A stretch of DNA of 14,439 nucleotides from 2-01-FULL-51-21 sp964348955 (GCA_964348955.1 CAYGEN010000019.1:1-14439), one strand, 5' to 3'. Positions 1-7,112 are shown, counted from the stretch's first letter. A program made the numbers and translations. Notes: generated from the letters alone by a model not told the origin.

Positions 1-1
1 C

Positions 2-763
2 TTCATGCGTGAATCTGGCGAAGCGGTCGTTAAATCTCTTGGGATAACGACACCGCTGCGGGTTTTAGACCTCGGCTGCGGAGATGGCACTACGGCAGTT
101 CCTCTAGCCCTTTTGGGAGCTGAAGTTGTCGGGATAGACATTGCCAAGAACCTCGTTGACGCCGGGAACAAACGGGCCGAGGAGATGGGTCTCACAAATC
201 TGACATTTCAAGAGGGAGACGCGAGCAATCTGCAGGGAGTTGCCGACCATTCGTTTGATTTGACGCTCTCAATTTTTGGCGCCATGTTCGCCCCCAATCC
301 TTTTGACGTAGCCAAGGAGATGGTCCGGGTCACAAAGCTGGGCGGTCGTATCGTGATGGGCAACTGGATCCCAAACGATCCAACTTCATTCGTGTCCCAG
401 CTGTTGAAGATAAGCTCATCGTTTACACCTCCGCCCCAAGAGGGTTTCGTCAGTCCAATGACGTGGGGAGTGGAAGCTAACATCATCGAGCGGTTTGGCC
501 AGGCCGGCGTGCCCAAGGAGAAAATCTCCATGGTCAAGGACACCTACTCCTTTATATCGCCTGACAAAAGCCCCGCAGAGGTAATAGAATCCTTTAGACG
601 TTTCTATGGCCCGACCATGAACGCATATGAGGCGGCTGAAAAGAGCGGAAAAATGGAGGAGTTGCAGAGCCAGCTTGTGGAACTGGCGAAAGCGCAAAGC
701 AAGAGCACAGATGGCGGCACGTCAATACCTGCTACTTTCTTGCGAATGACGGTTAATCTTTGA
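2..763 (+). CDS. Class I SAM-dependent methyltransferase (UbiE/COQ5-like), 5' end outside the window
   Basis: Transfers a methyl group from S-adenosylmethionine to an unidentified, probably small-molecule, substrate. Counting from the first ATG (base 5), the SAM-binding motif I VLDLGCGDG is at residues 20-28. The acidic residue after strand 2 is Asp45 (VVGIDIA), the GDA motif that contacts adenine is at 71-73, and a motif IV-like FDLTLSIFGAMFA follows at about 84-96. The C-terminal half (YGPT, proline-rich loop) resembles UbiE-like proteins that normally carry about 40 more residues before motif I. The frame is open to the left edge (a Phe codon precedes the ATG) and FMRESGEAV fits the family's pre-motif helix, so the true start is probably upstream and the gene is partial. 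The family is clear; the substrate is unknown. It ends with TGA, and no terminator hairpin follows closely. Confidence 0.85.
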   Translation, partial: FMRESGEAVVKSLGITTPLRVLDLGCGDGTTAVPLALLGAEVVGIDIAKNLVDAGNKRAEEMGLTNLTFQEGDASNLQGVADHSFDLTLSIFGAMFAPNPFDVAKEMVRVTKLGGRIVMGNWIPNDPTSFVSQLLKISSSFTPPPQEGFVSPMTWGVEANIIERFGQAGVPKEKISMVKDTYSFISPDKSPAEVIESFRRFYGPTMNAYEAAEKSGKMEELQSQLVELAKAQSKSTDGGTSIPATFLRMTVNL

Positions 764-853
764 GTTTATTCCTGACCCCTATTTTGAATTAAAAGAATGC
801 CGCCAAAGAAAAACGTGCCACGCCGGAGGCAGAACCGCTACGGGCGGAAAATC

Positions 854-897
854 GGCAAGGTAGTAGTGGACACCTTACTACTCCACATCTTCTTGCC
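854..897. repeat. Imperfect inverted repeat in the methyltransferase-cupredoxin gap
   Basis: An outer pair GGCAAG (854-859) and CTTGCC (892-897) encloses AGTAGT (862-867) and ACTACT (877-882), which themselves enclose GG/CC pairs. GGAGGCA (825-831) and TGCCTCC (894-900) offer a competing outer pairing. No T-tract follows directly, so it is a poor intrinsic terminator. It may be a structured leader or chance. The rest of the 764-1012 gap shows no supported gene. Confidence 0.35.
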
Positions 898-961
898 TCC
901 TCCCCGCCAAAGTTTTGCTCTGAAAAAAGATGAAAAAAAACTCACTTTCTTCAAAATCGTG

Positions 962-967
962 TATACT
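962..967 (+). promoter_or_regulatory. Possible -10 box for the cupredoxin gene
   Basis: TATACT lies about 45 bases upstream of the cupredoxin ATG. No convincing -35 hexamer is seen 16-18 bases upstream, so this is a weak call. A purine run GGAGGAG follows at 968-974 but has no start codon at ribosome-binding distance. Confidence 0.3.
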
Positions 968-1012
968 GGAGGAGAATCCGAAAAGATTTTTAATAAGTAA
1001 CCTATACCATTT

Positions 1013-1576
1013 ATGAGTTCCAAAACAGTTATCGGTCTCGTCGTTGTTCTTGCCGTACTTGTCGTTGGAGGATTTTTTCTCGTTGGACGCAATGACTCAA
1101 AAGGCTCAAAAAATCTTGAAGTAACAGGAGCGCAACAAAGTTCAGAGCAACGGACTGCGATAACGGATAAAACGCCGCAAGGCGATGCGGTGCAACGTGA
1201 GGTAGAAAAGGGCGGAGGAACAACCGGCAACGGCGAGACCATGATAGACGAAGGGGGTGAAGTGGTGCGTGAAGGAACGATCGTAAGCTATACGGCAGAC
1301 GGTTTTACGCCAAAAACGATAACCATAAAAAAGGGGGAGCTGATTACTTTTGTAAACGGTAGCGGCACAAAAATGTGGGTCGCCTCCGCGCAACACCCGG
1401 CGCATATTGTGTATTCAGGAACAACGCTTGCCGCGCACTGCCCCGACACCTCGGGCACCGCTTTTGACCAATGTGAATCGGGTATGAGCTTCACCTTTAC
1501 CTTTACCAAAACAGGTACCTGGGGTTATCACAACCACCTGCGCGCAAGCGACTGGGGAAGCATTACGGTAGAGTAA
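1013..1576 (+). CDS. Membrane-anchored cupredoxin-domain protein with a His-for-Cys copper loop
   Basis: A 187-residue extracytoplasmic protein. Residues 5-25 form a hydrophobic helix followed by GRN, an uncleaved anchor or signal peptide without a lipobox Cys. Residues 30-88 are a polar, Gly/Glu/Gln-rich linker. Residues 89-187 form a cupredoxin-like beta domain (GFTPKTITIKKGELITFVN, then SFTFTFTKTGTWGYHNHL, then GSITVE). In ordinary plastocyanins the last loop carries the Cys copper ligand; here it reads YHNHL with His173 and His175. Candidate partner histidines are His128 and His131. Two cysteines (Cys143, Cys154) flank an insert and could form a disulfide. The domain is secure; copper binding and electron transfer are inferred. 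A DoxX-like gene follows 31 bases later, suggesting co-transcription and a shared redox or envelope role. No clear Shine-Dalgarno precedes the ATG. Confidence 0.85.
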   Translation: MSSKTVIGLVVVLAVLVVGGFFLVGRNDSKGSKNLEVTGAQQSSEQRTAITDKTPQGDAVQREVEKGGGTTGNGETMIDEGGEVVREGTIVSYTADGFTPKTITIKKGELITFVNGSGTKMWVASAQHPAHIVYSGTTLAAHCPDTSGTAFDQCESGMSFTFTFTKTGTWGYHNHLRASDWGSITVE

Positions 1577-1603
1577 GGAGGCGTGATGGGAGCCGCGGCG
1601 TAA
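1575..1603 (+). other. Strong Shine-Dalgarno in front of a five-codon minigene
   Basis: AAGGAGG (1575-1581, overlapping the cupredoxin stop) sits 4 bases before ATG 1586, which opens a five-codon frame encoding Met-Gly-Ala-Ala-Ala and ending at TAA 1601-1603. The DoxX-like ATG at 1608 lies 4 bases beyond that stop. It is too far (26 bases) from the Shine-Dalgarno for direct use, and its own frame has no upstream start before a TGA at 1584. Termination-reinitiation is a reasonable inference; a decayed earlier start is the alternative. Confidence 0.45.
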
Positions 1604-1607
1604 ACGC

Positions 1608-1985
1608 ATGCCTTTGCAAACATACATTCCCCTCCTTCTGCGCATTGGTCTCGCTTTTGCGTTCCTTTATCCAGCCGTTTCAGCTTTTGTTACCCCGACA
1701 TCTTGGATTGGCTATTTCCCCCCGTTTCTCCTTGACCTTTTTGCAGAAAACGAATTGGTGCTTCTGCACGCGTTCGGCATCTCTGAAATCTTCATCGCGC
1801 TCTGGCTCCTCTCCGGTAAAAAAATATTCACTCCGAGCGTGCTTGCCGCCGCGTATCTTTTCGGTGTTGTCGCATTCAATATCCCGAGCATAGATGTCGT
1901 ATTTCGCGACCTCTCCCTCGCACTCACCGCGGTAGCGCTTGCACTCTGGCACTATCCAAAAAACCAAAAAAGAGTGGGGTCTTAA
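1608..1985 (+). CDS. DoxX-like small integral membrane protein
   Basis: A 125-residue protein, nearly all hydrophobic, with about four predicted membrane helices (roughly residues 6-27, 50-69, 75-94 and 99-115) separated by short loops. The opening LLLRIGLAFAFLYPAVSAF resembles the first helix of the DoxX/DoxD family, whose members have been linked to thiosulfate:quinone oxidoreduction, oxidative stress and membrane redox complexes. The C-terminus is short and basic (KNQKRVGS), likely cytoplasmic. It is the second gene after the cupredoxin and may be translated by reinitiation after the five-codon minigene. Its stop lies 3 bases from the stop of the convergent malic enzyme gene, with no terminator between them. 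The family call is moderate because the sequence is short and variable; no substrate can be named. Confidence 0.65.
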   Translation: MPLQTYIPLLLRIGLAFAFLYPAVSAFVTPTSWIGYFPPFLLDLFAENELVLLHAFGISEIFIALWLLSGKKIFTPSVLAAAYLFGVVAFNIPSIDVVFRDLSLALTAVALALWHYPKNQKRVGS

Positions 1986-1988
1986 TCA

Positions 1989-3137
1989 CTAGCGAATAGC
2001 CCCCGCAACCGCCCGAACCACCCGTTTGTCAAAAACCGATGGAATAATGTTTCCAGCCGTCGGCCTTTTAATGAGGCCAGCGAGCGCCTTGGCGGCTTTT
2101 AGTTTCATCTCTTCCGTTATTTGCCGCACCCCGTGGTCAAGCGCTCCGCGGAATACGCCGGGAAATACGAGTGCGTTGTTTACCTGGTTCGGAAAATCAG
2201 AGCGGCCGGAGGCAACAACCGCCGCCCCTGCTTTCTTCGCCGCCTCCGGCATGACTTCCGGCACGGGGTTGGCAAGGGCGAACACAATCGCAAGGCGCGC
2301 CATCTTGCGCACATCGCGCTCATGGATGGTGTTCGGACCGGATACCCCGATAACGGCATCGGCGCCGAAAAGCGCCTCAGCAATGCCTCCCATGCGGTGC
2401 TCGTGATTGGTAAATCCGACAAGCTCTTTTTTCTCCGGCGAAAGGCCATGCCGATGTTTGCTGAGAATTCCCCCGCGGTCGAGCATAATGATATCGCCAA
2501 CACCAAACTGCTTGATGAGTTTTGCGGTTGCCGTGCCTGCGGCACCTGCACCGGCGATAACGATCGTGGCACGACGTATATCCTTCTTCACCACCTTAAA
2601 CGCATTGATGAGTGCGGCAAGCACCACGATAGCGGTGCCGTGCTGGTCGTCGTGCATTACCGGAATGGTGAGCCGCCGCTTGAGCTCCCCTTCAATCGCG
2701 AAACAGCGCGGCGCGGAAATGTCTTCCAGATTTATGCCGCCGAACACAGGCGCGATGCGCACGACGGTCTCAATGATTTCCTCAACGTCTTGCGTCGCAA
2801 GCACGATTGGAAACGCATCAATGCCCGCGAACTCTTTAAAAATCATCGCCTTCCCTTCCATGACGGGAAGCGCCCCTTCGGGGCCGATGTTGCCCAGCCC
2901 GAGTACCGCGGAGCCGTCGGAGACAACGGCTACTGAATTCTTTTTTATCGTATACTCACGAAGCTTCTCTTTATGTTTGGCGAGATAGGTGGAAACCTCC
3001 GCGACGCCCGGCGTGTAGTACAAACTCAAATCACGAAGCGTCTTGAGCGGCACCTTGGAAACCACGGAAATTTTCCCTCCAAGGGTGCGGTGTTTTGCCA
3101 TTGCCGCCTCTGCGAGCGGCGATTGTTTCTTTGCCAT
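1989..3137 (-). CDS. Malic enzyme (malate dehydrogenase, oxaloacetate-decarboxylating, NAD type)
   Basis: Oxidatively decarboxylates L-malate to pyruvate and CO2 with reduction of NAD(P)+, in the cytoplasm. The 382 residues match the short bacterial malic enzymes. The catalytic Tyr lies in SLYYTPGVA (Tyr40/41) and the catalytic Lys96 in MEGKAMIFKEFAG. Metal-binding acids are in NLEDISAPR (Glu138/Asp139) and MHDDQHGTA (Asp163/164). A Rossmann GAGAAG loop is at 196-201, and the C-terminal FALANPVPE and SDFPNQVNNALVFPG signatures are present. The frame runs open to 3233, but the extra 32 residues are unlike the family; the MAKKQSPLAEAA start at 3137 fits homologues and lies about 17 bases from the predicted transcription start. 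No Shine-Dalgarno is visible. It is the only central-carbon gene in the window and could balance pyruvate and reducing power. Confidence 0.93.
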   Translation of the reverse strand: MAKKQSPLAEAAMAKHRTLGGKISVVSKVPLKTLRDLSLYYTPGVAEVSTYLAKHKEKLREYTIKKNSVAVVSDGSAVLGLGNIGPEGALPVMEGKAMIFKEFAGIDAFPIVLATQDVEEIIETVVRIAPVFGGINLEDISAPRCFAIEGELKRRLTIPVMHDDQHGTAIVVLAALINAFKVVKKDIRRATIVIAGAGAAGTATAKLIKQFGVGDIIMLDRGGILSKHRHGLSPEKKELVGFTNHEHRMGGIAEALFGADAVIGVSGPNTIHERDVRKMARLAIVFALANPVPEVMPEAAKKAGAAVVASGRSDFPNQVNNALVFPGVFRGALDHGVRQITEEMKLKAAKALAGLIKRPTAGNIIPSVFDKRVVRAVAGAIR

Positions 3138-3160
3138 ACCGTTTTGATAGAAGCACTGGA

Positions 3161-3189
3161 AGTATAGCGACTGCCGCCGATATGCACAA
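3161..3189 (-). promoter_or_regulatory. Promoter for the malic enzyme gene
   Basis: On the minus strand a -35 TTGTGC (3189-3184) and a -10 TATACT (3166-3161) are separated by 17 bases. This predicts transcription from about 3154, giving a very short leader to ATG 3137. It argues against the longer frame beginning at 3233. Confidence 0.55.
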
Positions 3190-3250
3190 ACCGCCGGTTT
3201 CCACTCCGAAACCACAACACAATTCTCGGACACTTAACGCGAGAATCGGT

Positions 3251-4300
3251 CTACCTAATGACTTTATCGGCGATTGAAATGAGACTCTGCGGAATGGTCA
3301 CGCCACTTTCCTCGGCAGTTTTGAGATTGATATAGAGCCAATTTTTTGCTTGATACTCAAGCGGAAGGTCGGTGGGACGCGCTCCTTTCAAAACTTTATC
3401 CACATAGGGCGCAACCTGCCGTCCGACGTCATACATAGAATACCCGTAACTGAAGAGGCCTCCCGCTTCAGTTTGCTGGTCTAAGAGAAAAACCCCCGGT
3501 ATTTTTCTCTCTTTTGTGAATGTAATAAAGAGGTCAAGAGCCGGGGGAATGCTCACCACAGGACCGGGCATCTGGAATAGCGCGTCGATATCGCCCGGCT
3601 TTATGGTCGCAAAAACGCTCTTTATTTCTGCAAGTCCAAGAGGTCCCGGCGGCTGATTGAGATAATACTCAACGAGTGTAATGTCAAACTTGGGCGCTTC
3701 CTCGCGAATTTTCGCGAACATAAAATCAGCGGCTGGGTCGGAAAACTTCGCGGGAAAGATAGCGACTTTCTTGATGCTCGGGTCAATCATTTTTAGAAAC
3801 TCCAGTTTTTTAGGCACGGCGTTTGAGAAATCCGTTACCACGCCGGTCAGGTTGTTGCCGGACGACAGAAAGCTCGCCACAATCCCCTGCTCAACGGGAT
3901 TATTGACGTTTGTGAACACAATGGGGATATCCGTACCTCCCATTTCCTCAACGGTTTTCAACACTGCTTTTGTTGAGGTAAGCGAAGTGGGCATAATGAT
4001 ATCCACCCGTTCATTGACAAAGCGCCGCGTGAACTCGGGCAGTTTGCTGACATCGCCCTCGGCTCGCAAATACTCATACACAACGTCCTTTCCCTCAACA
4101 TACCCGAGCTCCCCCATAACCTCCACGAATCCTTTATACACCGGGTCCATTATCGGCAAGTGTCCGACAATGCCAATAACTTTCGGTTTTTCTTGAACTT
4201 GTTTGGCGGTAAACCCGCCAAAATACAAGAAAGCCCCGAGCGCAATAACCGCTATAATTACAATACCCGGTACGATGATTCTTTGAGATAGTGGCTTCAT
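3251..4300 (-). CDS. ABC_sub_bind family substrate-binding protein, membrane-anchored (paralogue 1)
   Basis: A 349-residue extracytoplasmic ligand-binding protein of the ABC_sub_bind (COG2984-like) family, relatives of which are often predicted to bind aromatic amino acids or other small organics for ABC importers. Residues about 6-28 are an N-terminal hydrophobic helix with a basic lead-in. There is no Cys in the protein, so it is not a lipoprotein; it is probably tethered by the uncleaved helix. The first lobe begins at KVIGIVGHLPIMDP and includes GFVEVMGELGYVEGKDV. Hinge and second-lobe signatures are NNPVEQGIV, SSGNNLTGV, KPGDIDALFQMPGP and GGLFSYGYSMYDVGRQ; the end is GVTIPQSLISIADKVI. 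The frame extends to 4336, but ATG 4300 puts the signal helix at the N-terminus. It is the most diverged of three paralogues here and is transcribed away from the other two. No permease or ATPase gene is adjacent; the ligand is unknown. Confidence 0.88.
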   Translation of the reverse strand: MKPLSQRIIVPGIVIIAVIALGAFLYFGGFTAKQVQEKPKVIGIVGHLPIMDPVYKGFVEVMGELGYVEGKDVVYEYLRAEGDVSKLPEFTRRFVNERVDIIMPTSLTSTKAVLKTVEEMGGTDIPIVFTNVNNPVEQGIVASFLSSGNNLTGVVTDFSNAVPKKLEFLKMIDPSIKKVAIFPAKFSDPAADFMFAKIREEAPKFDITLVEYYLNQPPGPLGLAEIKSVFATIKPGDIDALFQMPGPVVSIPPALDLFITFTKERKIPGVFLLDQQTEAGGLFSYGYSMYDVGRQVAPYVDKVLKGARPTDLPLEYQAKNWLYINLKTAEESGVTIPQSLISIADKVIR

Positions 4301-4340
4301 GAAGATTAATTTTTGGTTAATGGTAAACCCACACACCGTA

Positions 4341-4370
4341 ACTATACTAGCTCAGGTGCATGGAATGCAA
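4341..4370 (-). promoter_or_regulatory. Candidate promoter for substrate-binding paralogue 1
   Basis: On the minus strand TTGCAT (4370-4365) is followed after 18 bases by TATAGT (4346-4341). The predicted leader is about 34 bases to ATG 4300. The -35 match is partial. Confidence 0.4.
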
Positions 4371-4501
4371 GATATTTTTAAAAAAATGGGGATAAGTGAG
4401 GAGTTTGTACTAGAAACCAAAACACACCCTCACCAAGCACATGAGGCACAAAAAATGCAAGGGTGTAAGGCGGTGGTATGTAGTGGTGTGTGAAGGTGCT
4501 G

Positions 4502-4537
4502 GTCAAAAATAGTGTACGACCGTACATTATTTTTGAC
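4502..4537. repeat. 36 bp palindrome between divergent substrate-binding genes
   Basis: Two 17-base arms (4502-4518 and 4521-4537) are separated by only two bases and match at 16 of 17 positions; the exception is G4512 against T4527. The core is TGTACG-AC-CGTACA, flanked by A5/T5 runs and ending in GTC/GAC. It is AT-rich in the outer arms and GC-poor for a terminator. It lies about 130-150 bases from the predicted promoters on each side, so it could be a distal binding site for a dimeric regulator or a bidirectional termination/cruciform element. The remaining 4301-4732 interval shows no supported gene. Confidence 0.7.
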
Positions 4538-4682
4538 TTTGACTAATCTCGCCCACATCCCCACATCACAGATTCTTACGTATGCGTATATAGGCCCAGG
4601 CTAAAGTTACGGGGGAGTTTGGCGACACATCAGGAAACAACGGCATTCCGCACAACCAGTGCAATTACCCACAGGTCTCGCA

Positions 4683-4710
4683 TTGGCACGGAGAAACTTC
4701 ATGCTACGCT
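4683..4710 (+). promoter_or_regulatory. Candidate promoter for substrate-binding paralogue 2
   Basis: TTGGCA (4683-4688) is followed after 16 bases by TACGCT (4705-4710), which carries an extended -10 TGC immediately before it. Predicted transcription start is near 4717, about 16 bases before ATG 4733. This favours that start over a TTG at 4619. A second -10-like TACAAT lies at 4714-4719. Confidence 0.4.
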
Positions 4711-4732
4711 TAATACAATTAACAAAAATGTT

Positions 4733-5824
4733 ATGAACGCAATTTTTTCAAGAAAAGCGCTGTTCGGTATCGTTGTCATAATAGTCATCGGCATAGCGGG
4801 TATTGTCGCTTGGCAGTACTCAGGTCAGCCGCAAAAGTCTGATACGCAAGAGACGGCTCTGAAGCCAATGAAACTGCCGATAACTATCGGCATCATAAAG
4901 TACATTCCACCGCTTGACCCGTATGTCGCTGGGTTGAAAGACGGTATGAAAGAGTTCGGGTATGTAGAAGGGCGGGATGTAACGTACCTTGAAGAATCTT
5001 CTATGGGAAATCCTGACCTCTCGAAACTTAATGCTATTGCAAAAAAATTTATAGCACAGGGCGCTGATATCCTATATCCTTTCCCTATTGAAGCGTCACT
5101 CGCGGCGCTTCAAGAAACAATCGCCGCCGGACGAACTGACATACCAATTATCGCGGTCGGCGCCAACGCTCCGGTTGAACAGGGGCTTGTGCAAAGCTAC
5201 AAATCATCCGGTAATAATGTCGCGGCAATCGCGATTGACCTGTCGGTCACAACCGCAAAGAAACTGGAATTTCTCAGACAATTATCACCCGCCGCCAAAA
5301 AAATAGGAGTATTCATAGAACGGAAACCAAATCTCACAAGTGGACTAATGTTTCAAGAACTCCAGAAGCATGCGCCAGAATTTGGTTTTGAGTTGGTGGT
5401 ACAAACAATTGAGTCGCCAGCGCCTGGCCCTACGGCGATAGAGGAGGTAAAAACAAAAATTAACGCCTTTAAACCTGGCGACATTGACGCATGGTTCCAT
5501 ATTCCTGGCGGTATTTTGACGCTTCCTGACGCCTCTAACGCAATCAACTCAGCAACGAAACGACTGAAAATCCCGTCGCTTATGGTAAACGGTTTCCAAG
5601 TGCAAACAGGGGGGCTCTTGAGCTATGGCTTTGATATTTATCAAGCAGGGAGGCAGTCAGCTATCATAACTGATAAAATAATCAAGGGAGTGGCGCCATC
5701 CGAGATACCCGTTGAATTTGTGAAGAAAAACGAATTGGTCATTAATCTGAAAACTGCGCAGGAAATCGGCGTAACCATCCCACAAAATATTCTCTCTATC
5801 GCTGACAAAGTAATTCCAAAGTAA
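4733..5824 (+). CDS. ABC_sub_bind family substrate-binding protein, membrane-anchored (paralogue 2)
   Basis: A 363-residue periplasmic-binding-type protein. The N-terminus MNAIFSRKALFGIVVIIVIGIAGIVAW is a basic lead plus one hydrophobic helix (about residues 8-28), followed by a polar spacer. No Cys is present, so there is no lipobox. The ligand-binding module starts at LPITIGIIKYIPPLDPY and carries GMKEFGYVEGRDVTYLEESSMGN, a second-lobe NAPVEQGLV and SSGNNVAAIAIDLS, KPGDIDAWFHIPGG and GGLLSYGFDIYQAGRQ, ending GVTIPQNILSIADKVI. It is far more similar to paralogue 3, 99 bases downstream, than to paralogue 1, so 2 and 3 look like a tandem duplication. An open frame begins at TTG 4619, but its 38 extra residues are not signal-like and overlap the predicted promoter. 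Ligand unknown; no transporter partner is in the window. Confidence 0.88.
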   Translation: MNAIFSRKALFGIVVIIVIGIAGIVAWQYSGQPQKSDTQETALKPMKLPITIGIIKYIPPLDPYVAGLKDGMKEFGYVEGRDVTYLEESSMGNPDLSKLNAIAKKFIAQGADILYPFPIEASLAALQETIAAGRTDIPIIAVGANAPVEQGLVQSYKSSGNNVAAIAIDLSVTTAKKLEFLRQLSPAAKKIGVFIERKPNLTSGLMFQELQKHAPEFGFELVVQTIESPAPGPTAIEEVKTKINAFKPGDIDAWFHIPGGILTLPDASNAINSATKRLKIPSLMVNGFQVQTGGLLSYGFDIYQAGRQSAIITDKIIKGVAPSEIPVEFVKKNELVINLKTAQEIGVTIPQNILSIADKVIPK

Positions 5825-5923
5825 AATGCTCGTGCGGTTGGGAAAGTCAAGTAACACATAGGGTATGTATGGGGTAAGTCTGAATTAGGAGTAATTAATA
5901 ATAAAATAATCGCCAACACAGCC

Positions 5924-7009
5924 ATGACCAATCCACTCTCACTCTCAAAAAAACTGCTTCTTGCAGTCGCGCTTATAGTAGCCGTCGGAGTAATCGGATT
6001 TCTCTCCTTACGCTACAGTGAACAACAAGAAGGCGCGGTCGCTACACCACAGCCAATGACCCTGCCGATAACCATCGGCGTCATAAAGTACATTCCAGCG
6101 CTTGACCCGTATCTGGTGGGCTTCAAAGACGGCATGAAGGAGCTCGGGTATGTGGAAGGGCGCGATGTAACGTACTTTGAGGAATCTTCTATGGGAAATC
6201 TTGACCTAACAAAACTAAACGACATCGCGAAGCGCTTTATCGCGCAGGATGTTGATGTGCTGTTCACTTTTCCCATTGAAGCATCGCTTGCGGCGCTCCA
6301 TGAGACTGCCGCCGCCCTAAGAACCGACATACCGATAGTCGCTGCCGGCGCGGATGCGCCGATTGAGCAAGGACTCGTGAAAAGCTATCAGTCTTCCGGC
6401 AATAACGTCGCAGTCGTCACAATTGATTTGTCGCTTCTCACCGCAAAAAAACTGGAATTTTTGAAACAGATTAAACCTGACGCAAAGAAAATTGGTTTGT
6501 TTGTTGAACGCAATTCTAGTTTAACCAGCACTATCACTTTGAGGGAACTGAAAAAACACGCGGAACTGCTTGGCTTTGAGCTGGTAATCCAAACCATTGA
6601 AGCACCGGGCGGTGCGGCGGCGACAGCGGAAGTGAAGGAAAAAACCGAAGCATTCAAGCCGGGTGATGTTGATGCGTGGTTTCAGATTCCAGGCGGCGAC
6701 GCAGTCTCAAATCCGGTCAATTTTGCAATGGTCAACCAGATGGCTAAGCGTTTAAAGATACCGGTTATTGGTACGGTTGAATCCCGAGTGCGGGCAGGCG
6801 CCCTTTTTACCTACGCGCACAACCTTTACTCCGTGGGCAAGCAATCCTCCGTGATAGCGGACAAAATAATTAAAGGCACCGCACCCTCCTCAATACCGGT
6901 TGAATTCAACCTAGAAAACGACCTGGTAGTCAATCTGAAAACCGCGAAGGAAATCGGCGTAACCATTCCGCAAAACATTCTCTCTATCGCAAAAATTATT
7001 AACGAATAG
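5924..7009 (+). CDS. ABC_sub_bind family substrate-binding protein, membrane-anchored (paralogue 3)
   Basis: A 361-residue extracytoplasmic binding protein, tandem paralogue of the gene before it. MTNPLSLSKKLLLAVALIVAVGVIGFLSL supplies a basic lead and membrane helix (about residues 10-29); there is no Cys. Shared blocks include LPITIGVIKYIPALDPY, GMKELGYVEGRDVTYFEESSMGN, FPIEASLAALHET, SSGNNVAVVTIDLS, KPGDVDAWFQIPGG and GVTIPQNILSIAKI. The stretch before the C-lobe (ESRVRAGALFTYAHNLYSVGKQ) differs from paralogue 2 at likely binding-cleft positions, which suggests a changed ligand (inference). No clear promoter or Shine-Dalgarno is visible in the 99-base gap, so it may be read from the paralogue 2 promoter. 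A strong terminator follows 11 bases after the stop, closing this two-gene unit before the kinase gene. Confidence 0.88.
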   Translation: MTNPLSLSKKLLLAVALIVAVGVIGFLSLRYSEQQEGAVATPQPMTLPITIGVIKYIPALDPYLVGFKDGMKELGYVEGRDVTYFEESSMGNLDLTKLNDIAKRFIAQDVDVLFTFPIEASLAALHETAAALRTDIPIVAAGADAPIEQGLVKSYQSSGNNVAVVTIDLSLLTAKKLEFLKQIKPDAKKIGLFVERNSSLTSTITLRELKKHAELLGFELVIQTIEAPGGAAATAEVKEKTEAFKPGDVDAWFQIPGGDAVSNPVNFAMVNQMAKRLKIPVIGTVESRVRAGALFTYAHNLYSVGKQSSVIADKIIKGTAPSSIPVEFNLENDLVVNLKTAKEIGVTIPQNILSIAKIINE

Positions 7010-7020
7010 CCGGTCATCAT

Positions 7021-7066
7021 AAAGAAAAAACCGATGCGCGGGCACCCGCGCATCGGTTTTTTCTTT
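7021..7066 (+). terminator. Strong intrinsic terminator after substrate-binding paralogue 3
   Basis: A perfect 22 bp inverted repeat (7021-7042 with 7045-7066) with a two-base spacer. The inner stem CCGATGCGCGGG (7031-7042) is GC-rich and is followed by T6 (7057-7062) and more T-rich sequence. The A-rich left arm means it could also work on the minus strand. Confidence 0.92.
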
Positions 7067-7083
7067 TCTGTGCGTTATTTTTG

Positions 7084-7112
7084 CAGACAGTATTTTACAC
7101 TTACAGTATACT
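7084..7112 (+). promoter_or_regulatory. Promoter for the histidine kinase gene
   Basis: TATACT (7107-7112) is a good -10 box. CAGACA (7084-7089), 17 bases upstream, keeps four of six -35 positions. Predicted transcription start is about 7119, so the upstream GTG at 7119 would be at or before the RNA 5' end and ATG 7140 is the likelier start. Confidence 0.45.

Noticed and set aside
797..1000. Open frame of 67 codons between the methyltransferase and cupredoxin genes
   Set aside because: Basic, low-complexity translation with no recognisable domain. It has no Shine-Dalgarno, spans an inverted repeat and covers the candidate -10 box of the next gene.
2121..2936. 271-codon plus-strand frame opposite the malic enzyme gene
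   Set aside because: It lies entirely antisense to a well-supported enzyme and its translation resembles no family; long shadow frames are common in such GC-biased codons.
4299..4493. Open frame of 64 codons in the divergent intergenic region
   Set aside because: It overlaps the predicted promoter and the start of the minus-strand binding-protein gene, and its translation shows no family features or ribosome-binding site.
4619..4732. Upstream TTG start extending binding-protein paralogue 2 by 38 residues
   Set aside because: The purine run before it is only 1-2 bases from the TTG, the extension is not signal-like, and it would push the membrane helix away from the N-terminus.
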